Assembly (NCBI GenBank): GCA_013399305.1
Contig: VXAI01000341.1
Location: 124,001-188,000, forward strand
Length of the DNA: 64,000 bases
Source of the DNA: Rostratula benghalensis
Lineage: Eukaryota > Chordata > Aves > Charadriiformes > Rostratulidae
Direction of reading: 5' to 3'
Part shown: positions 1-10,995 of the stretch, piece after piece
How positions within the stretch are numbered: position 1 is the first letter of the stretch
Layout of the letters: the number at the start of each line of letters is the position of its first letter
Program-made: the position numbers and the translations under genes
Notes under the pieces: generated by a model
The model's input: the letters and a program-made list of their open reading frames with translations, nothing else
What the model was told of the DNA's origin: nothing
The model's database searches: none

Positions 1-640
1 AGAAGGTCCCTGGAACAAGATTTAGACAAAGCTCATTGAAATGGCTTTAAAAGAGGTCTGAAGGGGGATGGGGATGAAACCAGAATTACTACAGTGGAGC
101 CTGGGAGCAACATGCCAGTGGCCATTGGTAAAAGTACTAGCAAGGTCTTGCAGTCTGTTATATCAGTCGAGATGGGGGATGGTGATCCATGTGCTAGTGA
201 AGATATGAGAGTTAATGATATGTTTGCAACTACAGAAGGGTCCGAGCACAGTCAGGTAGATCCATAAGAAAATGTAATGTGAAAAAATCAGTCTTGTGTC
301 AGACAGGTTCTGTGGGAAATTATGATGTTGCCCAAGCTCTCTATTTAGATGGGTACAAAACACCAAAGGGCGGCCCCAGCAGTCTCCATCTCTGCCATCT
401 ACTCTATGTCATCTCCGCCATCTACAGAGGTGACAGCACTATCAACAGGTCAGGCACACGTTAGCTTGAAAATATTTCTAGAGAGGCTCCAGCTTTACTA
501 TTTGCAAAAGCAGGTGGGATTGCAAAAGCAAATGGAATTACCGATTCATCAAATTCAATTCACTGAAAATTTGAGGAGCTGAACCTCGATAGTTCCTGTG
601 TATGAGACCTTCTTCAGACCTGCAGGGTGAAGTAGACTAG
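1..640 (+). other. Unrecognised coding-like relic
   Basis: Forward frame 1 is open over two blocks. One runs from near base 40 to a stop at 265 and includes MPVAIGKSTSKVLQSV from base 112. The other runs from 349 to 582 (77 residues) and is rich in Leu and Gln near its end (LQLYYLQKQVGLQKQMEL). Stops between 265 and 348 separate them. The shared frame on both sides of the gap and the protein-like composition suggest a decayed coding sequence, perhaps of a transposable element, because the window is otherwise repeat-derived. I do not recognise the family. It could equally be chance. The left edge is cut by the window. Confidence 0.3.
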
Positions 641-811
641 ACTTAGCCTATACGTACTGACTGGCATGATAACATATAGGGATCATATTACAGCAGTGTT
701 TTTGAAGGGAAGGAAAACCTCACCTAAATGTCGTGCTGATTTCCATTTCTCTCCATTTCTGATGTTTCAAGAACATATACATTCATAGAGCCAAGTCATC
801 TTGCAAATCTT

Positions 812-1169
812 TGAGCAGAACACCAAGGATGAGAGGTTTTGCAAGGCCGTTTTCACCATTATGTTCCTTCCTCAACCCAGACACGAAGATGGCCAAATTG
901 AAACTGAAGACTTCAGAGGAACTCCCAGGTCAAAAGAGTAAAATGAAACCGCATAATGCGTGTCAACAACAAATGCATTATTCAAATAAAAAGATCTTTT
1001 AAAAATGTAGGTATCTTGCAGTCAGTTAAAATTTGCTTAATGCTTCCCAGTGTAATACCTGGATTTCTTATAGAGCTTACCCTCACTTAGAAGATTGGGT
1101 TCTGTTTACATTCTTTAAAAAAATTACATATTGGATGGGATAAAGCATTTCAGTAGTGTCATGTCATGT
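812..1169 (+). repeat. Non-CR1 part of composite repeat, copy A
   Basis: This AT-rich segment has no CR1 similarity. It is repeated almost exactly in inverted orientation at about 43607-43964, with two differences seen by eye (near 1079 and 1133). Similarity starts abruptly at 'tgagcagaac', and upstream sequence is unrelated between the copies. It contains a small ORF (start 811) that is also open in the other copy, where it extends further upstream, and an AATAAA at about 985. On its 3' side it runs straight into a 5'-truncated CR1. Nothing shows it is a gene. The likely origin is flanking DNA carried along with the CR1. Confidence 0.75.
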
Positions 1170-1722
1170 GGGAGGTCATTCTTCCCCTGTACTCTGCACT
1201 GGTGAGGCCACAACTGCAATACTGTGTCCAGTTCTGGGCTCACCAGTTCAAGAGAGACAGGGAACTACTGGAGAGAGTCCAGTGTAGGGCAAGAAAGATG
1301 ATTAAGGGCTTGGAGCATCTCCCTTATGAGGAAAGGCTGAGAGAGCTGGATCTCTTTAGCCTAGAGAAGAGAAGGCCGAGGGGAGACCTTATTAATGCTT
1401 ATAAGTATCTAAAGGGTGGGCTGAAGGAGGATGGAGCCAGACCCTTTTCAGTGGTTCTCAGTGACAGGTTGAGGGGCAACGGGCACAAGCTGGAACATAG
1501 GAAGTTCCATTCAAATATGAAGAAAAAACTTCTTTCCGGGGAGGGTGATAGAGCACTGGAAGAGGCTGCCCAGGGAAGTTGTGGAGTCTCCTTCTTTGGA
1601 GATTTTCCAGACCCACCTGGATGCAGCCCTGAGTAATGTGTTCTAGGCAATGCTGCTTTGGCAGGGGAGTTGGACTAGATGATCTCTTGTGGTCTCTTCC
1701 AAATCTGACCATTCTGTGATGA
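1170..1722 (+). mobile_element. CR1 LINE 3' end, copy A (ORF2 C-terminus and tail)
   Basis: This is a 5'-truncated CR1 non-LTR retrotransposon. The reading frame from 1166 to 1636 is intact (156 aa) and matches the C-terminal part of the CR1 ORF2 protein, after the catalytic reverse-transcriptase core: [55 protein letters not shown]. The CR1 3' untranslated end follows, with 'ggactagatgatctc' near 1673, and the element stops at 'attctgtgat'. It lacks the endonuclease and the catalytic core, so it cannot move itself. It is the same subfamily as the copies at 43.05 kb and 60.05 kb. Confidence 0.93.
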
Positions 1723-3174
1723 ATATTTCTGCCACAGGCATGTGTGCCCATTTCTTAATCTGCAGCAATAGCACACAAGGGCTAATCTGGGAAACTGCAG
1801 AATGGTCATCTGATCCTCAGCTTGTTTACATGTGTGTAGTGCAGCTGTAGCTCGTCGTCAATCAAGCAATTACCTGTAACAACACCTTCCTCATTACAGG
1901 GCAGATAGACCCTCTTTTAAGTTCTCACATTTGAAACTGTATTTTTTAACTAGGATTTCACATACATTTTTTCTAAGTGGCGATGTGCAGCAGGCAGTTC
2001 ATTAAGAGGTATATTCATCTGAGTATTTTCCACTTTCAGGTCAACTAAGGTACCATTTGGCCAAAAGCCAGATATAAATTTATGATGTAAGGATATGTGA
2101 GTAGTAAACGTATTGTTTAGCACAAAAAATGGTGGGAAAAGGCAATCTTAAAATTTTGGATTCCACCTGACAATTGGCAGTTCAGGGAAGTTCACTGAGA
2201 CTGAAATTTTGACAGCACTCTAATTTTAAAATATGACCCTTGGAAGGTGCATTCCTTACAGCTGCTGTGGAAATCTGGCATATTCTGTAGTAAGTATGAC
2301 TGGCCTCTTGTTGCATATTTGTGTTTTCTGTTCTGTAAAGAAAAGGAAATACAGATTCCCAGCATGAGAATTTGAAAACAGCCAACATGTTTCTATGTCT
2401 GAGTCTGCCGAGGCAAATAGAAGCTTTACCTTTGATTTTTGCAAAGGAGCAGAGTTGCATTGGCATTTAGAAAACATTGGACTGCTATTTTCAATTGGCC
2501 CTTTAAAAATAATTACCTTTATTAAATGTTCTACAGGTTGTTTCACAACGTTTGTAAAATGATCAGGAGCTTACCATTGTAAAAGGCTGACTTTGGTTTT
2601 CCAACATGGGAAAGAAACCTACGAAAAATGTAGCATGTCTAAACTTAATGTTTCCAATTTTTATTTGCCTGGGCAGTCAACTGACAACTCAGTCAGACAC
2701 TCCCTTTCATGTGTTTCTCCTCAGGTAAATCCCATCAAGCCAGTTTTTCAGGGTAAGGTCTTCGCCCAAGAAGCCTGAGGTTTTTTGCCACTTCCAGCAA
2801 GGGCAACTCTCAGATGGAGGCCAATGTACGCTTATTTTCCGTATGTAATGTTTTCAAGTTGACAGTCTAATGTCTTTAGAAAAAAAGATTCTACCATCCT
2901 TCTTTTCACATCATTTGCTCAGGTAGCTCCAGTCTCTCTCTAGAGTACATATTACACAGTAACACTTATTTCAGTATAAAATTCGAGTTGGAGAAAAGCT
3001 ACTAAGGAATAAACACTGTTCCTTTGCTTCTGGTCAAGGACAAAATAAGTTTCATGAATTTCCACTTTCTGTGTGTGTCAGGCTATTCCCAAGTAATGCA
3101 AGAGAAAAATGTTGGCACAATGAGTAAGGAAAAAACATCACCCTCAGGAGAAGCAAATGATCTGATGGGAAGAA
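1723..3174. other. No gene or recognised repeat
   Basis: AT-rich sequence between two CR1 copies. ORFs on both strands are under 100 codons, overlap each other and show no family motif. I see no RNA gene and no repeat signature. Confidence 0.5.
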
Positions 3175-3926
3175 ATGTGCACTGTCAGCAAGTTTGCAGA
3201 TGCCACCAAGCTCTGTGGTGCAGTTGGCATGCTGGAGGGAAGGGATGCCATCTGGAGAGACCTTGACAGGCTGGAGACCTGGGCCTGTACAAACCCCATC
3301 AAATTCAACCATGCCAAGTGCAAGGGGACACAGTCCCATGCACAAATACAGGCTAGGTAGAGACTGGATTGAGAGCGTCCCTGAGGAGAAGGACTTGGGT
3401 GTGGTGGTGTATGAGAAGCTCAACATGAGCTGATTGTATGTGGTCATAGCCAAGAAAGCCAAGTGCTTCCTGGGCTTTGTCAAAAGTCTGGCCAGCAGGT
3501 TGAGGAAGGTTGGATTCAGTCCAGCAGAGGGTCACAAAGGCTGGATCACCTCTTCTGTGAGGACAGGCTTAAAGACTTGGGGTTGTTCAGCCTGGAGAAG
3601 ACTCCAGGGAGACCTCATAGGAGCTTTCCAGAAGCTGAAGCTCCAGGAAAGATGGAGAGGGACTCTTTCAGCAAGGGTAATGGTAGGGGACTACTGGTAA
3701 TATTTTTAAACTGAAAGAGTGTAGATTTAGATTAGTTCTTAGGAAGAAGTTATTTACTGTGATGGTGGTGAGACACTGGAATGGGTTGCCCAGAGAAGCT
3801 ATGGATGACCTGGAAGTGTTCAAGGCCAGGATAGATGGGGCTTTGAGCACCTTGTCATGGCAGGTGGCTTGGAACTAGATGATATTTAGGATCCCTTCCA
3901 GCACAAACCTTTCTATGATTCTATTA
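3175..3926 (+). mobile_element. CR1 LINE fragment with mutated RT motif
   Basis: This is the 3' half of CR1 ORF2 plus the 3' end, broken by frameshifts. It begins around the catalytic RT motif: bases 3193-3204 read FADA within SKFADATKLCG, where active elements have FADD. The second catalytic aspartate is therefore lost. The element continues through the LDRLETW and EEKDLGVVV regions. It has an internal deletion near 3515, where the CR1 '[10 protein letters not shown]' block is missing, then the '[11 protein letters not shown]' block and a 3' end finishing 'tttctatgattctatt'. It is non-functional and belongs to a different, older subfamily from copy A. Confidence 0.88.
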
Positions 3927-3929
3927 CCT

Positions 3930-3968
3930 TTAATTTCCCTTCCAATTCTAACCATTCCATGACTATGA
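3930..3968 (+). repeat. Second, minimal CR1 3' tail
   Basis: Immediately after the previous element's octamer tail comes another copy of the CR1 terminal motif: 'tcccttccaattctaacc' followed by 'attccatgactatga'. It could be a separate, almost wholly truncated insertion or a local duplication of the first element's end. Confidence 0.55.
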
Positions 3969-6207
3969 ACTATTGGCTTCGTTTCTCAAAAAGACCAAGA
4001 GGGAAAACAATGACAAAGTTAGGAGAACAATGCGCAGAGGAACTAGCCCAGTCTTCGACAACTTTTTTTTTTCCCCATCTCCCTCTCTCCAAAAAATATG
4101 TCTGTGTTAAATTTCCTTTGGACAGCTAAGTACTTCAGCCTTCATAATGTGATCATTTCAGGCATTTCTGTTGGTAATAAACTTGCTAACACTAAAAACA
4201 AGACACTGCATTTATTGGATTCCTCTATTCATTAAGGCATCCTCCCAGTGTCCCGTGCTTTCTGTGCTCTTGTGAATCGGCTGGAGGTTGAAGCTACTAA
4301 TATGGTTCCATGCTCTGAAGTGTCTGCAAACAGCAAACTAACCACTTATTTGCAAGCTCCTGAGAACAGGGCTCGCTAAATCAGTGAAGTAAAGATTTGG
4401 CTTATCATAATAGGGGGTTTCCACACAAAGTAAACAGAATTGAAAAATACTAGGCAGTTATTTTAGCAATCTTACACAAAACAGTCCTGCAGAACTTAAA
4501 TGTTCCTCACTGGTCTGTAGCTGGACAGAGCTCTATACAGTTCATTCAATCAGCTAATTTAATAGAGAACGAAACTTTTAAAACCGCATCATCAAATGCC
4601 AAAAACACTGAAAAGAACATGCACAGCATGGGATGTATAAATAGGTTACTTAAAGGCAATATCATATTCCCATACAGTACTGTGGCACAGGTTCAAGGAG
4701 TTAAATGATGCATGCTTGAAGAAATGGCAGCTGATTTTTCCAGAGAATAAGTAGGATATCAGCTTTTAAGACTTGAGAGTTCACTTGGATAAGTCTATAA
4801 TTGAAGAAAAGCACCAGGAGTTAGTAACCAGAACATGGGACTGGTCACCAGGAGCACTTGATAAATTTATAATCCCTGCATAGCTTTGCACAAATTTTAC
4901 ATTTCTTCCCATGATTGTAAGTGGGGATAATCAAAGTATTGTTGAAATAATGTATTGAGAATAATGCATTGAAGTTCATGTAGAGTTTTCCAAGAGATCA
5001 ACGATCTTCTTGTAATGACTGAAATTGGACCCATTCCCTCCTAGTAAAGCTATCGTATTTCTCTAAGGCTGTTACACACTGACCTGTAGTCCTATCTCCA
5101 TGTAATGGTGTTTTTTTCCCAGAGAAACTCAGTAACAGCAGTACATCTTGTGATTGATCTCTTTTCAATGTTAACAAGAAAGGAAGGAACATGCCATTAA
5201 TAAAATCCAAAATATGAAAATCTATCTGTCATCAGTGTGATTAATCTAGCCCATAATTCCTCAAATCAAATCCCTCTGTGAAAGCAATGGCTGTTCACAG
5301 ATCAATTTGTTTGCGGATTCAGAGTAAATCAAAAATGAACTGCCCAGAAGCTAAAGTTTGAATCCATCTAATTGAACAAACATTACAGTTGCTAGTTGGA
5401 TTATTCACACCAGAGTAAGTATATGGCCTACAGCTATGGATCGGAGTCACCATTTTTCAACACACTTTCCACCAAAAGTGAGTGCACCTTGCAGCAGTGG
5501 GGACAAGCAAAAAATTGGTGGGCTTGAGTAGTGAGATCATGTCCAAAGGTTGAAATAAAATGGCATTCTGCAGCCTATTCAGACACACACAGCAAAAGTT
5601 CCCCTACTGCTCCAGGGTCAAAAGGTTTAGACTTAGCAGTGAGTCACTAATGATATGTAGTTTACAACTGAGAAACCACTAACGAGACAATTTAAGATCA
5701 GAGTGTCTCTTGGGTTAAAAATTATTATAGCTTTTTTGTTTTTTACTTGTTTTTTTCAGCCAAAAAGAAGACATTAGAAGTATTAGGAATATTGCTTTAC
5801 CTCAAAGACAAAAAAAAAAAAGACAAGAAAAAGGGCAATCCACAATTGAGTTCTTTAACCTCTTTTAAAAGACTCTATAAATACTCTTTAACTTTTTAAC
5901 TCTTTTTTTAAAGAGTTCTTTAATCTCTAAACTGATCACAAGTATTTAATAATCCCTCACCATTCTTGTGCAATAGCTTTCTTTAAGTGTAAATATATGT
6001 TTTCTGATGGCTTTTCCTCTCCACCCCAGGAATAATTTGGGATCCCAGACAGCTGTACCAATGCTGTCTAAATAGAACAGGAACGAAGGTGTAAAACAGC
6101 AAACAAAAAGCCCCACCTTTGCACATTTGCTATTAAGAATTAGCTATTGGAAAACAGTGTCCTGGGTTTGTTCCACTTATTCATATAAAACTTAGAAGTA
6201 ACTCCAT
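3969..6207. other. No gene; possible MIR relic and low-complexity DNA
   Basis: AT-rich sequence with no supported gene. Around 4870-4975 the forward strand has 'tgtaagtggggataatc' followed by A/T-rich sequence, resembling the 3' half of a MIR SINE; this is tentative. There is an A tract at 5810-5821. A perfect inverted repeat lies at 5898-5917 (8-bp arms, 4-T loop) among several copies of a CTCTTTAA-like motif. Confidence 0.45.
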
Positions 6208-6269
6208 GAGGACAGACAGGACTTGCACCCCTTGGCACCTGAGCGCTCTGCCTGCTATGCCACTCTGTC
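6208..6269 (-). other. tRNA-like relic (pseudo-tRNA or SINE head)
   Basis: Read on the reverse strand, this stretch has an internal Pol III promoter layout. TGGCATAGCAGG fits the A box (T8, G10, A14, G18, G19 of a tRNA). GGTGCAAGTCC about 20 nt further on fits the B box. Between them is a loop with T33 and GCC at the anticodon position. The 3' half of the anticodon stem and the variable loop appear deleted, and the acceptor arms pair only when shifted, so it is not a working tRNA. I see no poly-A or CR1-like tail downstream that would prove a SINE. A chance match remains possible. Confidence 0.4.
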
Positions 6270-9200
6270 TGCTCCCTCTCCCGTTGTTGACAGTACCTAA
6301 GATTTAATTGCTTTCTGCTACATGGAAATTTTCAGCAGCTCAGGTACTCTAGTTCAAATAGCCACTTCTCAAGTGATTACTTGAGAAAAGTGATGACAGG
6401 ATTTATGACAGGGCCCACCCTCCCTCTCCACCCTCCACCCTCTGCTGCATACCTTTATCAGCAACTCTAACTTCTACACTATTACAGAAACTATTAAATA
6501 CATTCAACTTTTGAACTAAAAAGTCAAAATCTTAACCTAAGCATAGGATAGCTTTCCAGTCCTTTCTAGCTTGTCAGGTGCATCTAAGAAAGTGTTTTCC
6601 TGTCAGTCCTCTCTATCCAATATGTGGTATTAGCATTCCTCATCTACATTCTCTGTTGAAAATCCTGTACCACGACATGTAGAGGCCTCATCTGTGGTTC
6701 ACATCTCAACATTGTGGATGCCTGCTCCTGGGGCCTGGCTTTTAAACTCAAAGTTGTTATACAAACGAGTAATCAAAATTTAAACTACTTTTTTTTTTTG
6801 TTCTGTTCTCCAGATCATCCCTCTTTAAACTCTCAGAGGGGATTTAGTGTATCTTCATGGTACACTAGCCTGTGCAAATCCTTCTGTTGTCCTTGCTACA
6901 GCAGTGTGTGAGTATGAACAAACACCTTTCAGGGAGTGTGAAGATACCAGATGATACCTTCCTGGGCCATCTGAGGATCCTACCCACCTACAACAATTTA
7001 TGGCATCTGCACAGTCCCAGAGCCGTGGCCGTGTGCCAGGGTACCTTGAAGGTCATCTCATATGGCTGAAGCAGAACTATATCAACCCAACACGAGGAGT
7101 TCCATCCACCCATGGTAGTGATTAGCTCCAGAAGAATCAATGATCTATGGACTTTGTGACACCTCTGGCACTTTTGAACATAAATTGCTGTTGGCTGGAA
7201 GGAAAGACCTGGCAGAAAGATGGGAAATAGCACCCAGCTGTTTAATTATGATCATATTTTGCTCATTTTCATCTGCAAAAACCATTTAATACAATATGAA
7301 CACAGAGATAAAAGCAAGAAGGAACCAGGCTCATTTTACAGATCAGGCACCAGTGGAACCATACACTTACTTAACTATATGAGGATTTCACATGTTAACC
7401 CATGTTTGCCAGAAAGAGCGTGAGAATCCCCAGAATGAAAAACCAGCATCCAGTTTGGCCATTAAAATCTGACAGAAAAGCAGAGAAGTTTGCTAGAAAT
7501 CAGCTGGTAAAGAAAAGAGGAGTAGAGCATACAAAAGGAAGCCTGAGCCCTGAGAAGTAGCTCTGCAAGAGCCTAAACACATTAAGCAAGAAACTTTTAC
7601 TACAAGCAGTAAACACCAAACGTGGCTGATCAGGAAACAAAACACAGGGCTTGAGAAAGAAAAGAAACATGTGTGAAGACACTAACCTTGCAGATGAAGT
7701 GCTAACCTTATGTCCATCAGGGAACCCAATGTAGAGCCTTAGAGAACCACTAGTGAAAATGAAATAAGGACTGCACAAACTGTGAAGAGAAATAAAAGAT
7801 TTTGAAATCATAAAAAGTAGCAAACTTGCTGAGGGAACACAATACACTTTCAAAGACAGGGCAAGAATACAGAACCAGGAATCTCAATAAATTCCTTGTG
7901 TCTGTGTTCATCAGGGACATTGGAGAAAGCAGGAATAATTTTGCTGCACAGACAAAGAAGGAGAAATATAACTAACAAGTGAGGACAGTACCTGAAGAAT
8001 CAGAAAGGAATTAGATCAGTCAAAAAAGCTTCAGACAATACCAGGATTGACAGAAAAGGATCTCAGAAGGAATTAGAAACAAACCATTTGCAGACATTAG
8101 AAATATTTTCAGAGACTAGAGATGAATTAACCTGACACCCCCTGCTTCACATGGTAACAAGGAAGGCACCATGAAAAGACAGCTCTTTATAAAAAGGTTA
8201 ACAGGTATACTCCAGTGAAATAATTAGCTGATTTTGCTATCTGCTGAGTGGGAAACTGGCAGAGACCATTTGATTAATGAAATGTAGATTTAACTATTTA
8301 TTTTTGTTCTTTAAAAAAATAAATAAAATCCCACCACAACAAATCTCAAAAGAATGGAAGTTTTAGGTCCAAATGAAGCTAATTTTTTTTTCCAGAATGA
8401 CCTGTCTGCTGTTATTCCAGAAAACTGGCCTTTAATAAATGTCCTCAGGCCCAACCCTGATTTCAGATGGAGACTCCAATGCAGTCACAAATCCATGATG
8501 ATGACATCAAACCGTTGCTACAGAAACAATAGCCATGTCACAGATTCCATGTCAGCATTTCACTGAGATTCAGAAGAGATCAAGAAAGGCTGTGGAAGTG
8601 CCAAATCTTACTTGAAAGCAAGAACACCAAAACTGTAACACTAACAGAGGAAAGTACAAACACAATTATGGTACCAGCGCTCACCTACCAGATCTGAGAA
8701 ACCCCAGCCTGCTCCCAAGCTGAGACTTCCTGCCCCCTCTGCCAGCCAGCTCCCAGCAATAGCCTTGGAATGGCTCACATGGGATGGGATACATGTGTTG
8801 CTGCCAGATCCTTGGGGAAAATTAATCTTATACTCTCTGGAACCCAGACAATGCCTCACAAAAATGAGGTAAATGCCTATGAAACATGACAGAGCTGTGG
8901 TTTGTCTCTTTCTTGGAGAACACAAGTATCACTGACCTCATGCTTGAGTGTTACAAGAGAATGTGTTTTGCACATAGAATCTAAGATCATATATTGCCTC
9001 TGACACACTGATACCATTCTTTTGCTCTTTTTTTGCTCTTATGTTACAATATGTGAGACTACAATATGTGACTCTACAATTCAGTTCCTGATAACACATG
9101 GTTTTATATTAAGATCACAGCTTTTGCTTGAAATACATCTATGAGGACAAATTCGAAAATATGAACCAAGCATGCCCTGAAGGAAAATAAGGAGAGACCT

Positions 9201-10536
9201 AAACTTAATTTTTTTTTTTCAAAAGAACTCTTTTTAAAAAAATTATCTCATTTTCTCTAGGCCTAACTTCTGGTCTTTTTTTTGTTTGCTGTTAGAAAAA
9301 ACTGCATGCATGGATTAATGAAAAATAGAACTTGAACTTTACCAATAACATACCTACTCTGCTTACTTTCAGTCACCAAGGACAGAAGCTTTCTTATATA
9401 GTTGCTTTAGCTGCTGCACAAAACTTTGTTGCTTGGTTCTGTCCTTCTGTGTGACTGCTCTAACCTTGGTGGGTTTATGTGAGATGTAAAAAAGGATGTA
9501 TGAAGCAAAAGAATAAGCGCAACTTGGCAGACCTCTAAGCAGTGCTTTACTTGGGGCTCTAGCAAGTTAAAAAACATCTACATGAGCTTTTCTGGCTGCT
9601 GCAGATCAAGTTGAAAAAATACAACACAAAGCTCACCTGTGGTTTGAAGTGATGCCATTTTGCAGTAGTTTCCCAGTCAGATTTGCAAGTAGTAAAGACC
9701 AATGGGTTTCAACAATTTGGATAAAGCACCCAATGCCAGGCTTTGCTTGTTGCAGTTTATGTAATAGCTGTTCTGGATTTCCCTGCCAGCAGCACTGATA
9801 ATGCTGCACTGCCAGATACTATTGGTCATTGAAGGTCTCCATACCAGTAGATGGTCTAATCAGGATGGCAGGTGATCATGTGGTCTCCAAGGATACAAAA
9901 GTAAGTCCCTAGCAGTTTTTGAATGAACTTCACCTTGTTCCATATATATAGATTATAATCAGAGCAACAGGTAATTTACTCTAAAAAGCAGTTATAAAAT
10001 ACCAGTCTAATTAAGCTGAGGCAGAAAGATATTTTCTAAGGTTATTAGACTTGTTTACCAGTTTAAGTGTGGGGAATAAGCCAAACTCAGTCTGAACACA
10101 CCTTCTGCAGCTGGGAGTTCTGCCAACCATGGCATTGGTGAATATGCCAGTAATGTATTCCAGCTGTCTATCATTTTAATAAAATGAATGCCCAGAATAT
10201 GAAGAGACTGAAAAACTTTATTCTATATGCTATGAGCACTGCTGAGCTGAGGTTGGTATCCGGTTTTCCTACAAGTATATTTAAAAAAAAATGGTTTTTT
10301 CCTTTTAGGAAATGTATTATTAGTCCTCAAATCTATTAATTGTTGTCTTAGATATGCCAAAGTAAAATCTTTATTCACTAAACCATACAGGTATGAGTTT
10401 TGCAATGTCCCTGGTTACATGCAAGAACAGTAAAAGAAACTCCTTGTTTTCATTTCCCCAAGGCTGCTTGAAGCGTAAGCATCCTGACTATCTTTAGAAG
10501 AAATACAGAAGCGCTCATGCAGCATCTCTCAGAAAC
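6270..10536. other. No gene or firm repeat
   Basis: AT-rich sequence with only short, overlapping ORFs. Bases 7885-7955 translate to a stretch loosely like the 'LN-FFASVF' region of an ancient LINE (NLNKFLVSVFIRDIGE), but neighbouring sequence does not extend the match. I see no RNA gene. Confidence 0.45.
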
Positions 10537-10995
10537 TCACAGAATACAGAATATCAGGGATTGGAAGGGACCTTGAAAGATCATCTAGTGTCCCGTCACC
10601 TTCACCATTAAGAAGTTTTTCCTCAGATTTAAGTGGAACTTCTGTTCCAGGTTGCACCCGTTGCCCCTTGTCCTATCATTGGATGTCACTGAGAAGAGCC
10701 TGGCTCCATCCTCCTGACACTCACCCTTTACAAAGTTATAAACATTAATGCGGTCTCCCCTCAGTCTCCTCTTCTCCAAGCTAAAGAGACCCAGCTCCCT
10801 CAGCCTTTCCTCATATGGGAGATGCTCCACTCCCTTCATCATCTTTGTGGCCCTGCCCTGGACTCTCTCCAGCAGTTCCCTGTCCCTCTGGATCTGAGGG
10901 GCCCAGAACTGGACACACTATTCCAGATGGGGTCTCACCAGGGCAGAGTAGAGGGGAAGGAGAACCTCTCTCAACCTACTAACCACCCCTTTTCC
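10537..10995 (-). mobile_element. CR1 LINE 3' end
   Basis: 5'-truncated CR1 on the reverse strand. The terminal block is at 10537-10590. A deletion of about 100 bp follows the 'gatcatctagt' motif. Then comes the ORF2 C-terminus ([37 protein letters not shown], 10585-10842 on the reverse strand), continuing to about 10995. The coding frame is interrupted and the element is inactive. Confidence 0.9.

Noticed and set aside
1399..1751. Reverse-strand ORFs over CR1 copy A, and the mirrored forward ORF at 43126-43377
   Set aside because: Antisense shadows of the CR1 ORF2 C-terminus.
7860..8000. Possible ancient LINE block (LNKFLVSVFIRDIGE)
   Set aside because: A single short block with no second block in the right order. 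The match may be chance.
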